The position numbers and the translations under genes are program-made. 64,000 bases of DNA from Paramecium octaurelia (Eukaryota > Ciliophora > Oligohymenophorea > Peniculida > Parameciidae): assembly GCA_905182995.1 (NCBI GenBank), contig CAJJDP010000076.1, forward strand, positions 70,356 through 134,355, written 5' to 3'. Shown piece by piece: positions 12,284-24,581 of the stretch. The notes below the pieces were generated by a model. It ran no database searches. It was not told the DNA's origin and saw only the letters and a list, made by a program, of their open reading frames with translations. Position 1 is the stretch's first letter, and every line of letters starts with the position of its first letter.

Positions 12284-13400
12284 AATTAAGTAAATGAATT
12301 TATATTTAAAAAAAAAGAGGGCATTTCTTATATTTCTGGGGATAGAATAAAAAGAACATAAAAACTCAATTAAAAGATATAAATGTTTATAAGGGTGTGA
12401 ATGCGAGTGTCTTAGTTTGAATGAGAGTTGTTTATTTGTATTATGTGAATTTTAATTTCACTTTAATTGTCGTCAAAATTAAATTGAGCTTCTGAATTTG
12501 ATATTCATATCCTTATTACATCTATTATTACTCTATTTATAAAGTGATTTATTACCACCATCAAATGATGTCATTAATTTGACTCTAATTATAGTAGTAA
12601 TGGTGAATATAATAATTAATAAAGGAATAAACTGATGTGAAAAAACAAACTACTATGGTGATTATAAGTATTATTAAACAAATGAAGAAGATTTAAGTAA
12701 TCAAATTCTATTGTACTCAACCCCACAAGTTTTGGGTTGATTGTTTTCTACTATGTATATTTTTTGGAGAATTGGAATATCCACTCAGTATTATATCTCT
12801 GACGTGTTTCAGTCTCTGTGCTCTCAGATTAATTTAAGAGGGAGTTTCGCCAATTAAATTTTCATTTTTCGGTGATTAGGATTGTATTAAGGTTTCCTAA
12901 CCTCCCACTTATTGTTGTTTTATCTATTGACTTTAGTTTCCTTTTTCTTATTTCTAAATGGAACAACCCATTATTTAAGTAAAAATAATAATGATAACTT
13001 AAATATTAAGCAATCGAATTAACTGCACTAATTTATATTATTTATTTTGGACGTTTTTAATGAATTAATTTGAATTCATCTGATTCCTTTCAAATTCTGG
13101 TCATTTACTTTTTTAAATATCGATGAATAACCTTTATTATATAAGATCTCATTATAATTTTGTACTTTCGAATTTCCTTAATTCAATTTATTTCTGATAC
13201 CTGCATCCCTCCACTAGAGTGACCTATGCAGATGATTAATTTTGATTTGTTAATCATTGAATAATTTAATAACTTAATCACTTAATCACTTTTATTAAGG
13301 TCTGTAAATAATAATTATATTTTCAAACAAAATTATGCATTATATGAATTCATTTATATAAGCAATTTAATTAAATCTGATAATACTATTGTAAATATAT
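12284..13400. other. Long intergenic region with hairpins
   Basis: About 1.1 kb between the divergent-side start of the RPA1-like gene (12283) and the end of the M1 peptidase gene (13401). I found no convincing protein frame. The stretch 12716-12910 is less AT-rich and holds simple hairpins: CAACCC/GGGTTG around a 10-nt loop near 12719-12740, and TTAGGA/TCCTAA around a 13-nt loop near 12880-12903. A TTTTTT run lies near 12757. Confidence 0.4.
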
Positions 13401-15385
13401 TCACTCAATTATAAGTTTCTTGGGGTATTTTTATAATATCTTTTCAATGGCTTAGACCACAACTGGATGATAAAAGCTCTTGTTCTCCTCGAACCAATCA
13501 TATGCTTGTTTGCTTTTATATATATAATGATATTTACTTATAATTCTAACCCAACAAATCATACAATACTTTTAAATAACTTGATACTCCAACCTTAGAT
13601 ACAAAATCATGAACTCCTTCAAGAGCCTGATCGTACTTCACCAATAAGACAAGCCTATACCATTTATATCCAGTCTTCTAATCCTTATAAAAGGTGAGTT
13701 TGTATTATTCATCCATTTTAGTCATCACTGCAGCTTCAACATCCTTATAATTATCAATTAAATATTAGAGGAACACACTCTTTTGATTTGGTTTGTATTA
13801 TTGAAAATCATTTGCCTTTTCTGGAGCTTATCCTTTTCCATCGATCCATGCCTTAGCTAGGTTATTTGCATCAGCTAACAATGGAGTTGATACATCAATA
13901 GTGATTGGTGCTAGACCTGGATTATAAACCCACTTTTTCCAGACTTTTTAAATTTCTTCGATGATCCTTTATGCTTCTTCTTATTTGTTTTTCCTGACCC
14001 AACTCAATAAAAATTGATATAGTTAATCTTCATCAATACTCTAAAATTTGAAATTCTCAATGTAATCTCTTAAGAATTATTAAAATGGTTCTTCTTTGAT
14101 TAAACTTTCCAAATATGTTAACAATTAATAACCTTTCTCATATGGAACTCTACTAGTTGCTTCATCAGGATTTCTATTTGTAGTATTTGGATGCATACTA
14201 GAGAATGAGTTATCTAAACCAAAAGTTTGCATTGATGTAAATGCACTGGAATTACCATTAATTGCATCTAATTTAACAGAATCCAATCCATTCAATCTAG
14301 ATAAGATCTTTCTTTCTAAAAATACACAAAATCCTTCGTTAATCCAAAAGTTTGCCCAATTTCTTCCTGTAACTGTATTTCCAACCCAAGAATGAGCAAT
14401 TTCATGAATGGCAGTACCTACTCCACTCTTATCACCTACTATAATAGTTGGACTTGCGAAAGTTAATAAAGGATGTTCCATGCCTCCAAATGGGAATGAA
14501 GCTGGCAAGATCACTATTTTATAATCTCCCCAAATGTATGGTCCTATATATTCTTACATTTTATTCATGTACACTGGTAAATCAGACAACTCTTCAGCAT
14601 ATTCATCAATGAAATGAGGTTCTGCTATCACATATGTACCATTTCCTGTGGATTTTTCAACTACTTCGCCTGCTATTATTCCAATTAAATATGCGGGAAT
14701 CTTGATATCCAATTCAAATTGATAGAGTGTTAGTGCCTACAAATTTTCATAATTATTGAGTAATTTGAATTTCATATTATACAATTTATTCCCTGTCATA
14801 AATACATTGATACGAGGGTCTTTCACCAAAACAGTTGCTGTAAAGAACACTTTGATACTTGGTGTATCTTATAAAGGAATTATTGACCTACAATTGTTAT
14901 CTTCACATTGGGAAAATAGATATGGAACTGTTTTGCTATAGGTCTGTTCTTTAGTTAAAAATCCTAATGCTCGTGCTCCTTTTGAATCCAAATTATATTT
15001 TATGTTTAATTTAATATATTCTCCTCTAGTATAGACTCTATCTAATTGTATTGAAAGAACATCTCCTTATAAAAGGGATTGATCTCCTTTTTTGATTATT
15101 TCATGTTATAAAACATTTCCTGAAGATGACAAATACACAGCTATTATACTTAATTGATATATATCCAAATCAATCTTAATTATAATGAGAATTCATTACT
15201 TTCTTTAGTTTATTGGTATTAACCCTGAAAATTGATTAACTTGTAGCATTTATATATTGTTCATCCAAATCAAGTAACCATTCAATATGGACTTGCTCTT
15301 GGCTCACTTCTATGTAATTACTAAACGTATTAACATCTATTTCAGCCCCGAAAGCTAGGGCTATGCAAAGAAACAAATAAATCAT
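13401..15385 (-). CDS. Secreted M1-family aminopeptidase, LTA4 hydrolase-like
   Basis: A 644-residue zinc metallopeptidase. The start MIYLFLCIALAFG is a signal peptide. The N-terminal beta domain includes LFSQCEDNNCRSIIPLQDTP, the substrate region of LTA4 hydrolase/aminopeptidase B relatives. The catalytic domain has FPFGGMEHPLLTF and the zinc site HEIAHSW with the third ligand Glu in FWINEGF. The C-terminal helical domain ends in KSFYHPVVVQAIEKIL, as in LTA4 hydrolases. The family exopeptidase motif is normally GGMEN; here the last residue is His. Introns of 25 nt at 13513-13537 and 15175-15199 give exactly 645 codons. Hydrolysis of N-terminal residues in a vesicle or outside the cell is expected; epoxide hydrolase activity cannot be judged. 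Confidence 0.9.
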
Positions 15386-16372
15386 GAATTAATTAATTAC
15401 ATCATTACTTTAGTATTATTAAACTTTTAGAATTTAAATTCTGTATAGAATCAAAAATAAAAGACTTTCATATTTTGAAGAATAATCAAAATTCATATCA
15501 TTTATCTCCCTATTCATAGTTTAGAGTACATGAACTTGAGAATTCTACAAAGAAGATGTTAAAATTTTTAATTATTTATCATCGGATAACTAATTATTCT
15601 GATAAATCTTATATATTGTGTTAATAATTTAAGAATTTTCTCAATCTGAACAAGTAGGAATTTGATATAATTCAAAATTTCATTGGGTTATTTTAATATC
15701 GTTTATATCCATTCAGATTTTAACTATTAATATTAAATCAATTAGATAACCATGTTATCAATTTAATCATTTAGTGAATTAACCTGTTAAATTTTATTTT
15801 TAATTAATTTATGATTTATCAGTATGATATACTTAACTTCAATGAGTTTTCGATACTAATCATATTAGAATCTAAGTAAATCATCTTGAATCTGTATAAA
15901 GAAACTATGATTGTTTGCTGGAACCCCACTTTAAAGGAGTTCTCAAATATTTAAAGCATTAACTCTGCATCCTAAATAGAATCTTCATAATTCTCTTAAT
16001 ATTATTCTCATAGTAATTATGGGAAGACATAAATAATTGTATTGATAATCAATTATGCCTTTTATTGAATTAATTATGATTAAATAATGTAGTCATAAAA
16101 TGAGTTAAATAGTTTAAGTTATTTCTATCTATTGATCTTAAATTTCAATTAAAATATTCTTGAGAGTTTGGGTAAAGAATAAAGAATATAAGAATGAACT
16201 GGGTTTTAACAAAGGCATAGTTAATTTATGGTAGCATGACTTTTTATTCGGAACTTGTTAAATGTAATACAAAATTAAATGGTAATATTATTAGTAATAT
16301 ATTGAGTTATGGTGATTCATTAATAAATCATAATTTATGGTGATTCATTAATTAAAAATATAAGAAATAGAA
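15386..16372. other. AT-rich intergenic region, no gene seen
   Basis: About 990 bp between two divergently transcribed genes. Frames are short and broken by TGA. A short direct repeat (ATAATTTATGGTGATTCATTAAT-like unit) occurs near 16300-16350, just upstream of the gene starting at 16373. Nothing else was recognised. Confidence 0.45.
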
Positions 16373-17170
16373 ATGAACCAAAAATTAGATTCTTTGGATA
16401 TCTAAACTCCTACAGAAAGGACATCGTAGATATCTACTTCAAAAAGCCATATATTTAATGATTAGAATAAGAACTTAATCTATACTCATATTTACAATGA
16501 TCACAAATTCAAAAAAAATATACTCATATTCTTTACTTTAGTGATTGTGATTAACTTTTTTTGTAATTTGGCGTTGTTAGTAGCCAATTGTCACCCTTAG
16601 GATGTTATTGAAGAAAATTATTATTTACCTTTCCATATGTTGGATTTCTACGGATCTTTTTTCTTTGCTTTAAGTGAAGGATGTGTTTTGATCTTGACAG
16701 GAATAGTAACAATGGATTCGATAAAGATCTACTTAATCATAGTGAATATTGGAGGGACTTTAGTAGCATTAATTTTATTCACTTTTGATCCTGAGTTCTT
16801 TGAGGAAACATCTCATTGGATTGAATACAGTGTGCAATTATTACTTACGTTAACTGATTTCCTATTTATCTTTTAATAAGATAAACAATCGTTAATGTAT
16901 AAATATAGATTTTATGAATCTTGCATAATTATCTTAGCATTCATAATGTCCTTTTTGAAATTACTTGTGTATGGTGGAGTGATACCAACTGATGACTAAA
17001 ATGAGAGGATGGCCCACTTTCTGGAGTATAGTGGTGAGATGATAAACGATTGTTTTGCTATTTTCTTCATAGTTTTGCAATTGCACATAGAGAGACTATC
17101 TGTAATGGAGACGATGTAAAGTTCTTTGGAGAGTCTTTTGGATAAGAATGGAATTGAATTAGTTAAATGA
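16373..17170 (+). CDS. Six-TM membrane protein of unknown function
   Basis: An intronless 265-residue frame. After a polar N-terminus of about 45 residues there are about six hydrophobic segments: NILIFFTLVIVINFFCNLAL, a pair around FYGSFFFALSEG, IYLIIVNIGGTLVALILF, VQLLLTLTDFLFIF, IIILAFIMSFLKLLVYGG and a last one near CFAIFFIVLQLHIER. Short loops contain acidic residues (DPEFFEETSHW). The C-terminus is short and charged. No channel, transporter or enzyme motif is visible. It is probably a ciliate-specific membrane protein; the topology is inferred from hydrophobicity only. Confidence 0.75.
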
Positions 17171-17408
17171 ATAATTCATTATTATAATTATTATTAATAA
17201 AATAATTATGAATTTTTTAATATATTGAATAGTTAAGATAGGAAGAGAAATAGGAACACTTATTATTTTTTTAATATAATTGTTTTATTAATATTTTAAT
17301 TTAAGTATTATAATTCTCGATTACGTATTATGATTATGATATGCCAGCCTTCAAATTTCTCAAAATCTTGTCAAAGTTTTTAAAAATTTTTCTACAGAAA
17401 ATTTATTA

Positions 17409-19770
17409 ATGAGCCTCTAAGTGCAAACCCCTGAATTAATTTCTTATCTTAATAATCAATCAAGCATCTTGAATTACAGATAAAATGAATTAGTGAAAAC
17501 TGAACATGTAACATTTTTGCCCACTGGAGAAGTTCTCATCGGGTCTTCTAAGTATAAAATCAATATATCATTAGTAACCCTTAAAAATAATTGACATTGA
17601 GATCATCACCAATATTTGGGAAATTAGGGGTAACATAATTTTATTATTATATTTCTAGATCTCCTCCATCCAGGATGATTTGAGACTTTAAAATGAATTA
17701 TTGAAACATTAATAGGAAGTGATTCATATTTGCGAAGATTCAAAACTACTGGGTTCTGGATTCTATGTCAAGGGACACACAAATGGAAGAATATTCAACT
17801 AATTGACCATTCAAAGTTTGGCTATCAATGAAAGAAGACTTATTTTCAAAGAAATCGTCAGCTTCTTGTGTCGTGTCCACAACTTAGGCCATAATCAAAG
17901 TGTTTTCAATTATTAGGCTATAATTGAGAGTTCAAGAATCTAATACAAAACCCATGAAACAAGAATTTAAACTAATATTGAAGATTTGCTTTATTGGTTG
18001 CCAATGAATATCCCAGAATTGACCATCTAGGAATCTCTCTGTTTAAGCAATGTCGAACTAAATAATTTTATTTTCGATTAATAAGAAATTAAACTCGTAA
18101 ATGTTTAACAATGGAATTCTGTTACTATCGGTAACCCTTTTTTGGAGTTGGCTAGATTCCTATCCAATTATGACATCCCATATGAGAAAAATGTGACCAA
18201 CTATGGATTACAAAAGATTGATCATCTCTTGGGATTGCCAAGCAAAGCAGAACTCATTAATCAATATTGCATCGAGAGAAAACTAGACACAATCAAATAT
18301 CTCAATTACAACACAATCATCGTATTATTACAAAAAGCTATCTTCAAATAACAATGCATCAAAACAAAGGTTGACCCAGAGAGAAGCAATGTCTTTTAAT
18401 AGGAATTAGAAATCATCTCTAGATCTGCTTGGAATATGGTATTGGAATTAACAAATGATGACCCATTCTAAATTAAGTTGAGAGCTGAAACCGATTAATT
18501 ATTATGGGCCAAGTATCCAGTCAGTCAAAGATGCAAGAGCTACTATTACAGAGTTAGGGATTTCTTAAGAGACGAAGTATTCCCAATGGAACAGTCTCAA
18601 TTTGATATTATCTACTCTTTTAACAAGGACAATCATTGGAAGGGATTACCAGGCATTGAACATTTGCAAAGAAAAGCCAAATCCATGGGATTATGGAATT
18701 TATTCATTGGAGACCCAGTCTATGGAAAGGGATTAAATAATTTGGAGTACACATTCTTATCAGAATTGATGGGAACTTCATTCTTTGGTCATGAAATCTT
18801 CAATTGCTATGCCCCAGAAACTGGAAACATCAAATTGTTGATCATGGCAGCCACTGATTATCAAAAAGAAAAGTATCTCAAACCACTCTTGGAAGGAGAA
18901 TGCAAAACATTCTTTGCTATGTCTGAACGAAATGTGGCTTCATCTGATCCAACCAACTTTGAGACTATAATCACAAAATAAGGAGATGGATATGTTATCA
19001 AAGGAAGTAAATGGATGGTCTCAGGAATTCAAGATGAAAGATGCAAGTTTGGAATTATCATGGGCAAAACAACAGTGAACCCTAAATCACCTTTCACTGA
19101 ATAAACTATGTTCTTAGTTGATACTCCTCATCCAAACATTAAACTCAAGCATCCCTTGGCTGTTTTTGGTTATGATGAAGCACCTCACGGACTTATTGAA
19201 GTAGAATTTGATAATGTTTATGTTCCCAAAGAAAACATGTTAGGTAAAGAAGGAACTGCCTTTAGTATGTCTCAAGGAAGACTCTTGGGAGGTAGATTAC
19301 ATCACAGTGTCAGATTGTTAGGATTAGCGCGCAGAGCTATGGATGTGGTATTGGAAAGAGGGTAGAGAAGAATTCATAGAGGTAAAAAATAAAAGGAGGA
19401 CTCAGCATTCTAAGAGAAAATTGGAAGAATGGAATGCGATTACTAAATTTGTAAGACTATGATTCTAAATGCTGCCATGGTCTTAGATTCTTTAGGTGGT
19501 AGACACATGCAATCACTTAAAACTGTCAGTGAAACCAAAGCATTTGTACCATATAAATGTTAATGCATTGCTGATGAATGCATTCAATTATTTGGAGCTC
19601 AAGCCATCACTACAGATTATATATTGTAAATTGCTTTTTAGGCATGCAGAGGACTTCGATTGATGGATGGTCCTTGTGAATTGCACAAGAAGCAAGTCGC
19701 CAGATTCACTTAAGGAAGTCATATGTTCAATGAGTTGCTTAATGCAGATGGATACATTGGCAATATTTGA
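17409..19770 (+). CDS. ACAD10/11-like fusion: degenerate APH domain plus acyl-CoA dehydrogenase
   Basis: A 769-residue two-domain protein. Residues ~1-320 match an aminoglycoside-phosphotransferase/choline-kinase fold as in ACAD10/ACAD11, including the late [20 protein letters not shown] block. Residues ~360-769 are an acyl-CoA dehydrogenase: [28 protein letters not shown] (substrate and FAD region), [24 protein letters not shown], the [10 protein letters not shown] helix, and the end [23 protein letters not shown]11-type enzymes act on long-chain and 4-hydroxy acids in mitochondria or peroxisomes. In the APH part the usual catalytic HGD and DWE are not seen (the latter position reads QQW), so phosphotransfer looks doubtful. 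Introns at 17552-17574 and 17630-17658 give exactly 770 codons. Confidence 0.9.
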
Positions 19771-19844
19771 CTCAAATTGAACGATTTAAGTACATAACAA
19801 ATATTATAAAATAATTTTAATTTTAATGGTTGTTTTTATGGTTT

Positions 19845-20660
19845 TCATTTCTTTGATTTTTTTTATGTTTATTTTGGATTGCTCATTGCTTAATCAATAT
19901 CTTTTTAGATATCATCATCAATCTCTACATGTTTAGCCTTCTTAGTCTAAACTGGTATTTGCTTTTGTTATGGTTATTGCTTGGTCTATTTTGCTGGTTG
20001 CTATTTGACCTACTCATCATTATTGCTTTATTTTTGCTATTATTGCTTGATTTGTTATTGATGTTTAGCAGCTGGTTGAACAGATTCAGACTCAAAATCA
20101 TCGATATTATGATCCACAGCTGATTTCATTGATTTATCATCAGCCTATCAATATAAGGATCTGCTTTACTTTCTCTGATTTCTTGCGCTTCTTATCATTT
20201 GTTTCAATTCCATTCTTCTCATTGTAATCTCTCAACTCTTACTCATACTTTTCCTTGGCTGCATTGTATTGGTCAGTGTATGGCTATGCAAATTTATTGA
20301 AAACTCATACCTTCTTTTCTTATTCAGACATAGATGACCATTTATTTCCCGCCATTTATGATATTTGAGTAAGCTTAATCTCTTATAGTATTTCACAAAC
20401 CAATAAATACCTGGATTTCGTTCAACCACTTTCTCTCTGTACTTCTAATTAAATAAAAAGAACGGTGTCAAAGGCTTCTTTGGTGCATTTGGATCTCGTT
20501 CCTTCTTCTTCTCAGGAGCTTGAATCTCTGTCACATTCTAGTCTTTCAAAAATTGTTAACAAAACTTGTTCATATGAGCAAAGAATTGTTGGAATTTCTT
20601 GGCTATTTCAATACCCTATCATATATTGAATAAGTAGCATACAAATTGGTTAGGATCCAT
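19845..20660 (-). CDS. HMG-box chromatin protein
   Basis: A 235-residue protein with one HMG box at about residues 60-125: DPNAPKKPLTPFFLFNQKYR, then ISQMAGNKWSSMSEQEKKPY and AAKEKYEQELRDY. This is the HMGB/NHP6 type, which binds and bends DNA without strong sequence preference. The box is preceded by a helix-rich 55-residue N-terminus and followed by a basic stretch (DKKRKKSEK, a likely nuclear signal). A long Gln/Lys-rich tail ends in TQKKSKK. Four introns (20145-20169, 20284-20310, 20382-20410, 20616-20642) give exactly 236 codons with the stop. The 27-nt intron at 20616-20642 carries an in-frame TGA, so retention would end translation. It starts 30 bp from the divergent Cpn10-like gene. 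Confidence 0.88.
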
Positions 20661-20690
20661 AATAATATTTTAATTAATTAAAATTAATTG

Positions 20691-21076
20691 ATGTAGCAAT
20701 TCAAAAGATTACTCTCACTCACGAACAGAGTTCTCATTAAGAAATATAGAAGTTTCAAATAAAACATAAAGTGCCAACCTTCTCAATACTGAACAAGCAA
20801 AGAATCCAGCAGGACTACTCAATGAAGTATTTAGATTAATACTAAAATATAAGGCTGGATATGGCTATTACGACCACAAAGGAGATTTTATCAAAATTTG
20901 TGTTAAAGTGGGTGACACAGTTTTACTGCCCAATTTCGGTGGACAAAAAGTTAATATAAATGGATAAGAACTTTTAGAAACACAAACTTATTTGGTATAT
21001 TGTCCCGATGATCTGTATTGTAATAAAATTAAGTATTCTAAATTTCGGAATTTTAGTAAATTCCTATCATTAATGA
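20691..21076 (+). CDS. Cpn10/GroES-like co-chaperonin (gene model uncertain)
   Basis: Two GroES landmarks are clear: an N-terminal LTNRVLIKKY and a C-terminal ICVKVGDTVLLPNFGGQKVN. The latter matches the VKVGDKVLLPEYGGTKV roof strand of mitochondrial Cpn10. The segment KNPAGLLNE occupies the place of the mobile loop that docks on Cpn60. The reading frames of these parts differ, so at least one intron lies between about 20745 and 20860; I could not fix it. The end at TGA 21074-21076 needs one more intron near 21010-21050. The next gene starts at 21152, which limits the 3' end. The function would be mitochondrial protein folding if the protein is intact. Confidence 0.55.
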
Positions 21077-21151
21077 CAATAAGCATTGCTGTATTATAAA
21101 ATGGAAAATCTAAATCAATTTATTAAACAATTAATATAAAAATAATCTAAA

Positions 21152-21388
21152 ATGGGAATTTGCCATTCTAAATCAAAGCTCAAAAGAAGCGGAGCCTTTC
21201 AATGCATCCCTATTGATTTCGATAAATTGAAGAGATACAATGAGGAACGATAAAAAAATGATCCAAACTTAGGTTAACAACAGTCCTTCTGTTAACTCAT
21301 TTGGTAGGAGGGTAACAAAATCTCGAATCACCAGACCCAGACTTACAATAATGTCTAAACCCAACAAATTGAATTAAGAAAACCATGA
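21152..21388 (+). CDS. Small protein with MGxC acylation motif
   Basis: An intronless 78-residue frame, ATG at 21152 to TGA at 21386-21388. It begins MGICHSKSKLKRSG: Gly2 with Cys4 and a following basic patch is the classic signature for N-myristoylation plus palmitoylation and peripheral plasma-membrane attachment. The rest is polar and Gln/Asn-rich with no domain. The initial motif and a clean start and stop support coding. Its function is unknown; it could be a membrane adaptor or a ciliary small protein. Confidence 0.5.
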
Positions 21389-22342
21389 CATCTTAAATTT
21401 TGTTTAATTATATACAAAACTATTTCATCAACAATTCCATAAATTTTAATAAACTTGAAATATAATAATACATTTCGTAAATAATTAATGACAACTTTTA
21501 ATAATTCAAACTATCTTTTTGAATGTTCCAGTTTGAATTATTTCAATAGGTCTCTTAACATATTGACTAATAGGCTCCGAATATTATTTGAAAAAAGCCT
21601 TGCGAAATGAGCTTCTTTAATAAAGAAAACTCCCTATTTAAATTCTCATTAATTTCTTAATCCTTAAATATTCAAGTTAATCTAATCAATAATTATACTG
21701 AATATATACTCGTTATGAAAAATTAAATTATTATTATCCCAACAAGGTAAACCCAATGAAGATAATATAGAAATTAGTTTAATTGTATTGATTAATTTTT
21801 AATTTTTATTCCAATAAAAATGGTGATCGATTATTTTTGGGTTTATCACCTTCATGCATTTTTGAGATAATGACTATTTTTTGATTATTATCAAAATTAC
21901 TTCATCCTAAAAAGTAAAACTATTTAAGTATTTAAAATACAATCTACAATGTATTATAAAATTAACCTATTTTGTTAAAATAATAAATTGTTGATTAAAC
22001 TCTAATTAATAAGTTAATATTTTTTAGTTTTATTTTTTACTTTTCAAAATGCTCTAAAAAATTAAGAAAAATTGAACAAATATTAGCCTTTACTTATGTT
22101 TTAGATCATCAAAAATATAGAAAGAAACAGCAATTCGATCAACTTATTATATTTACCCCAAAAAATTAACAATAATAACACTTTTTATTTACTTATTTTT
22201 GTTCTTTTGAATTTAAATTTAACTATTAACAGCTAGGTAACACCAGGATATTATAATAGTCAAGTCTTTTATTATTATTATAGAATTCGTGATTATTATA
22301 AGTCCGAATTATATCTAACAAATTCTAAATTTAATATATTCA
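21389..22342. other. AT-rich intergenic region, no gene seen
   Basis: About 950 bp, extremely AT-rich, with short frames only. It separates two plus-strand genes. I see no hairpin, repeat or RNA signature worth naming. Confidence 0.45.
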
Positions 22343-23373
22343 ATGGGAGGTGTTTATTTATCTAGTCCTAATAGAAGTAAAAATACGACAATCGATGAAA
22401 ACAAAACCTTTATTTATGCAGCTTCGGCAGTACAAGGTAAAATTTTAAAATATTATGAAATAGGCTGGAGAAGATCCATGGAGGATACTCATATTTTTGT
22501 ATGTGATTTAGTACCAGATGTCTCTTTATTTGGTATTTTTGATGGTCATGGAGGTAATGATGTTGCCATTTTTGTGGAACGACACTTTACTGAAGAACTT
22601 TTAAAGAATAAGAATTTTAAAGATCAAAATTTTGAAGATGCCTTGTAAGAGACCTTTTTAAAGATGGATGAGCTAATGTTTGCTGAGGAAGGTTAATTGG
22701 AACTTTAATTAATAAAGAATTCGAACGAAAAAGGTATTAATTTATTAATAACAATTAAGGGGGCTTTGATGGAGGATGTACAGCTAATGTTGCTCTCTTT
22801 TATAAGAACACGCTCTATGTTGCTAATGTAGGTGATTCCAGATCTGTATTATGTCGAAATAATACTAATTATGATATGAGCTATGATCATAAGCCTGAGA
22901 TTTATAAGGAAAAATAGAGGATTGAAAACGCTGGAGGAGTTATAATTCATGAAAGGGTTAATGGTTTATTTTACATTAATATCTCTAGGAAGTCTAAGTA
23001 TATCTCGTGCTTTGGGGGATCTAAATTATAAGCTTGACACTAAATTAAATTAGACTGAACAATTAGTAATTGCTCTTCCAGATATCGAAAAAAGAGAACT
23101 AACAGAAAAAGACAAGTTTTTATACTTTTTATTATAGATTTTTATTAATGGGATGTGATGGCATTTTTGACTAATTGAGTCATTCAGAGCTGCTTTAATT
23201 TATCAATGGTAAACTTGGTAATCAACCAGTTACTCCTCGATTATTAGGGAGAGTTGCAGAGGATTTGCTGGATCATTTGATTGCTTCAGACATATCATGT
23301 ATTCCAAAACATATAATTTATAGCTGGGATTGGTTGTGACAATATGACAATCATAATCATTTATCTAAAATGA
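22343..23373 (+). CDS. PP2C-type protein phosphatase
   Basis: A 310-residue metal-dependent Ser/Thr phosphatase (PPM family). The signature residues are present in order: RRSMEDTH, FGIFDGHGG (metal-binding Asp), GGCTANVALFYKNTLYVANVGDSR, DHKPE, RISRALGD-type SISRALGDLNYK, LLMGCDGIFDQLS (metal Asp) and GIGCDNMTIIIIYLK at the end. The protein begins MGGVYLSSP, so myristoylation is possible. Four introns (22734-22759, 22964-22988, 23116-23137, 23299-23323) give exactly 311 codons with the stop and restore each motif. It looks catalytically complete; its substrate is unknown. Confidence 0.93.
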
Positions 23374-24581
23374 TACTGAATAATAAATGTACAAACAATA
23401 TATATAAAATAATTATCAGGTTCTCTAGTATTAATTTACAAAAGGATCAGTATTGAGTATTTAGATAAATTGAAACTAATAAGGTCTAATTCCTATTTAT
23501 TTTAATAATTTTTGGATTTGTTTGTTGTTTTCGTTTATTCATTTGATCAATAAAATTGATTAATGAGAAATCTAAATTTATTTTGTTAATTTATAATAAT
23601 TAGAAAATGAAAAGTTAAATGTAATTATCTTATTAGTTGATGGCATCTATTTTGAGCTTTCAAGAACTAAAATAAAACATAATGCAGTTGCTAAATAATT
23701 AATTCAAATAATTTTTATGTAATTCTGTTAATAATAATCGAGCGTCATTTTTAATTTAATTAAAATTAGCCAAAATAAAATACATTTAGAAATATCTACC
23801 AAGAATTTTCAAACAAATAAATGATTAATATTGAAAGGATGTAGTTTCTAATTTTGTAATTTAAGAGAGTAAAGTTGAATAGATTAATTTGAATTCAGAT
23901 AAAGAATTGCTAAAAGAAGATTAAATTGTTCTTCAAATGTTCAGTTAGAATTAAAAAATTAAGGGATATTAGGTGAACCCAATGCTAGAAGTCTATCAAT
24001 TAGAATATCAGTGATGAAATAGAAAAAAATTTAAAATAACAAGTTACTTTGTAAATTCTTTAAAAATTATTTGAACATTACTTGTTTTAGTGAAGAGAAT
24101 TCTTTAGAATAGATATATATTGAAAAATATCAAGCTTAGATTAATTGAAACTATGAATTAGAATAAGATACTAACGTTTTCTTTAGATTGCCGAACTTTA
24201 ACCCATTTTCAAATGTCTACATAGCCATAAATCATTCTTAAATAGACTTCTGAAAAATAGCTTTGCTATCTCACTATCCTATGCACATAAAGCATACTTT
24301 TCTTTGTTAGAACGTACTTTTGATAATAAAATACATCATTTTAGAGTCCTTTGAAGTGGATAGAGATTAATCACATTTCTATATTATAAAGCTATGTATT
24401 TTACACAGAATAAAATAGATAGGATTTAAAATAAAGATAATAGGTTAAATAACTAGAAAATTGATTAGAATTTATGGTTGTTTATTGTTATTAATGTTAA
24501 TAAATCCACTTCTTTACTATGCAGTGAATAAATGATCATATTATTTATTGTTATTTATTAATATTATTTTAATTATTTAAG
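23374..24581. other. Intergenic region with a possible gene relic
   Basis: About 1.2 kb, very AT-rich. A TGA-free plus-strand frame at 23879-24148 (90 codons, with NVQLELKNQGILGEPNARSL) has coding-like composition but no ATG near its start. The same frame continues past its TGA with RLPNFNPFSNVYIAINHSQ up to another TGA near 24255. It may be a decayed gene or an unresolved exon set. Confidence 0.35.

Noticed and set aside
12716-12745. CAACCCCACAAG / CAACCCAAAAC as a telomerase RNA template
   Set aside because: The stretch is a self-complementary hairpin, the repeat after CCCC is wrong on the plus strand, and no other ciliate telomerase RNA element was found nearby.
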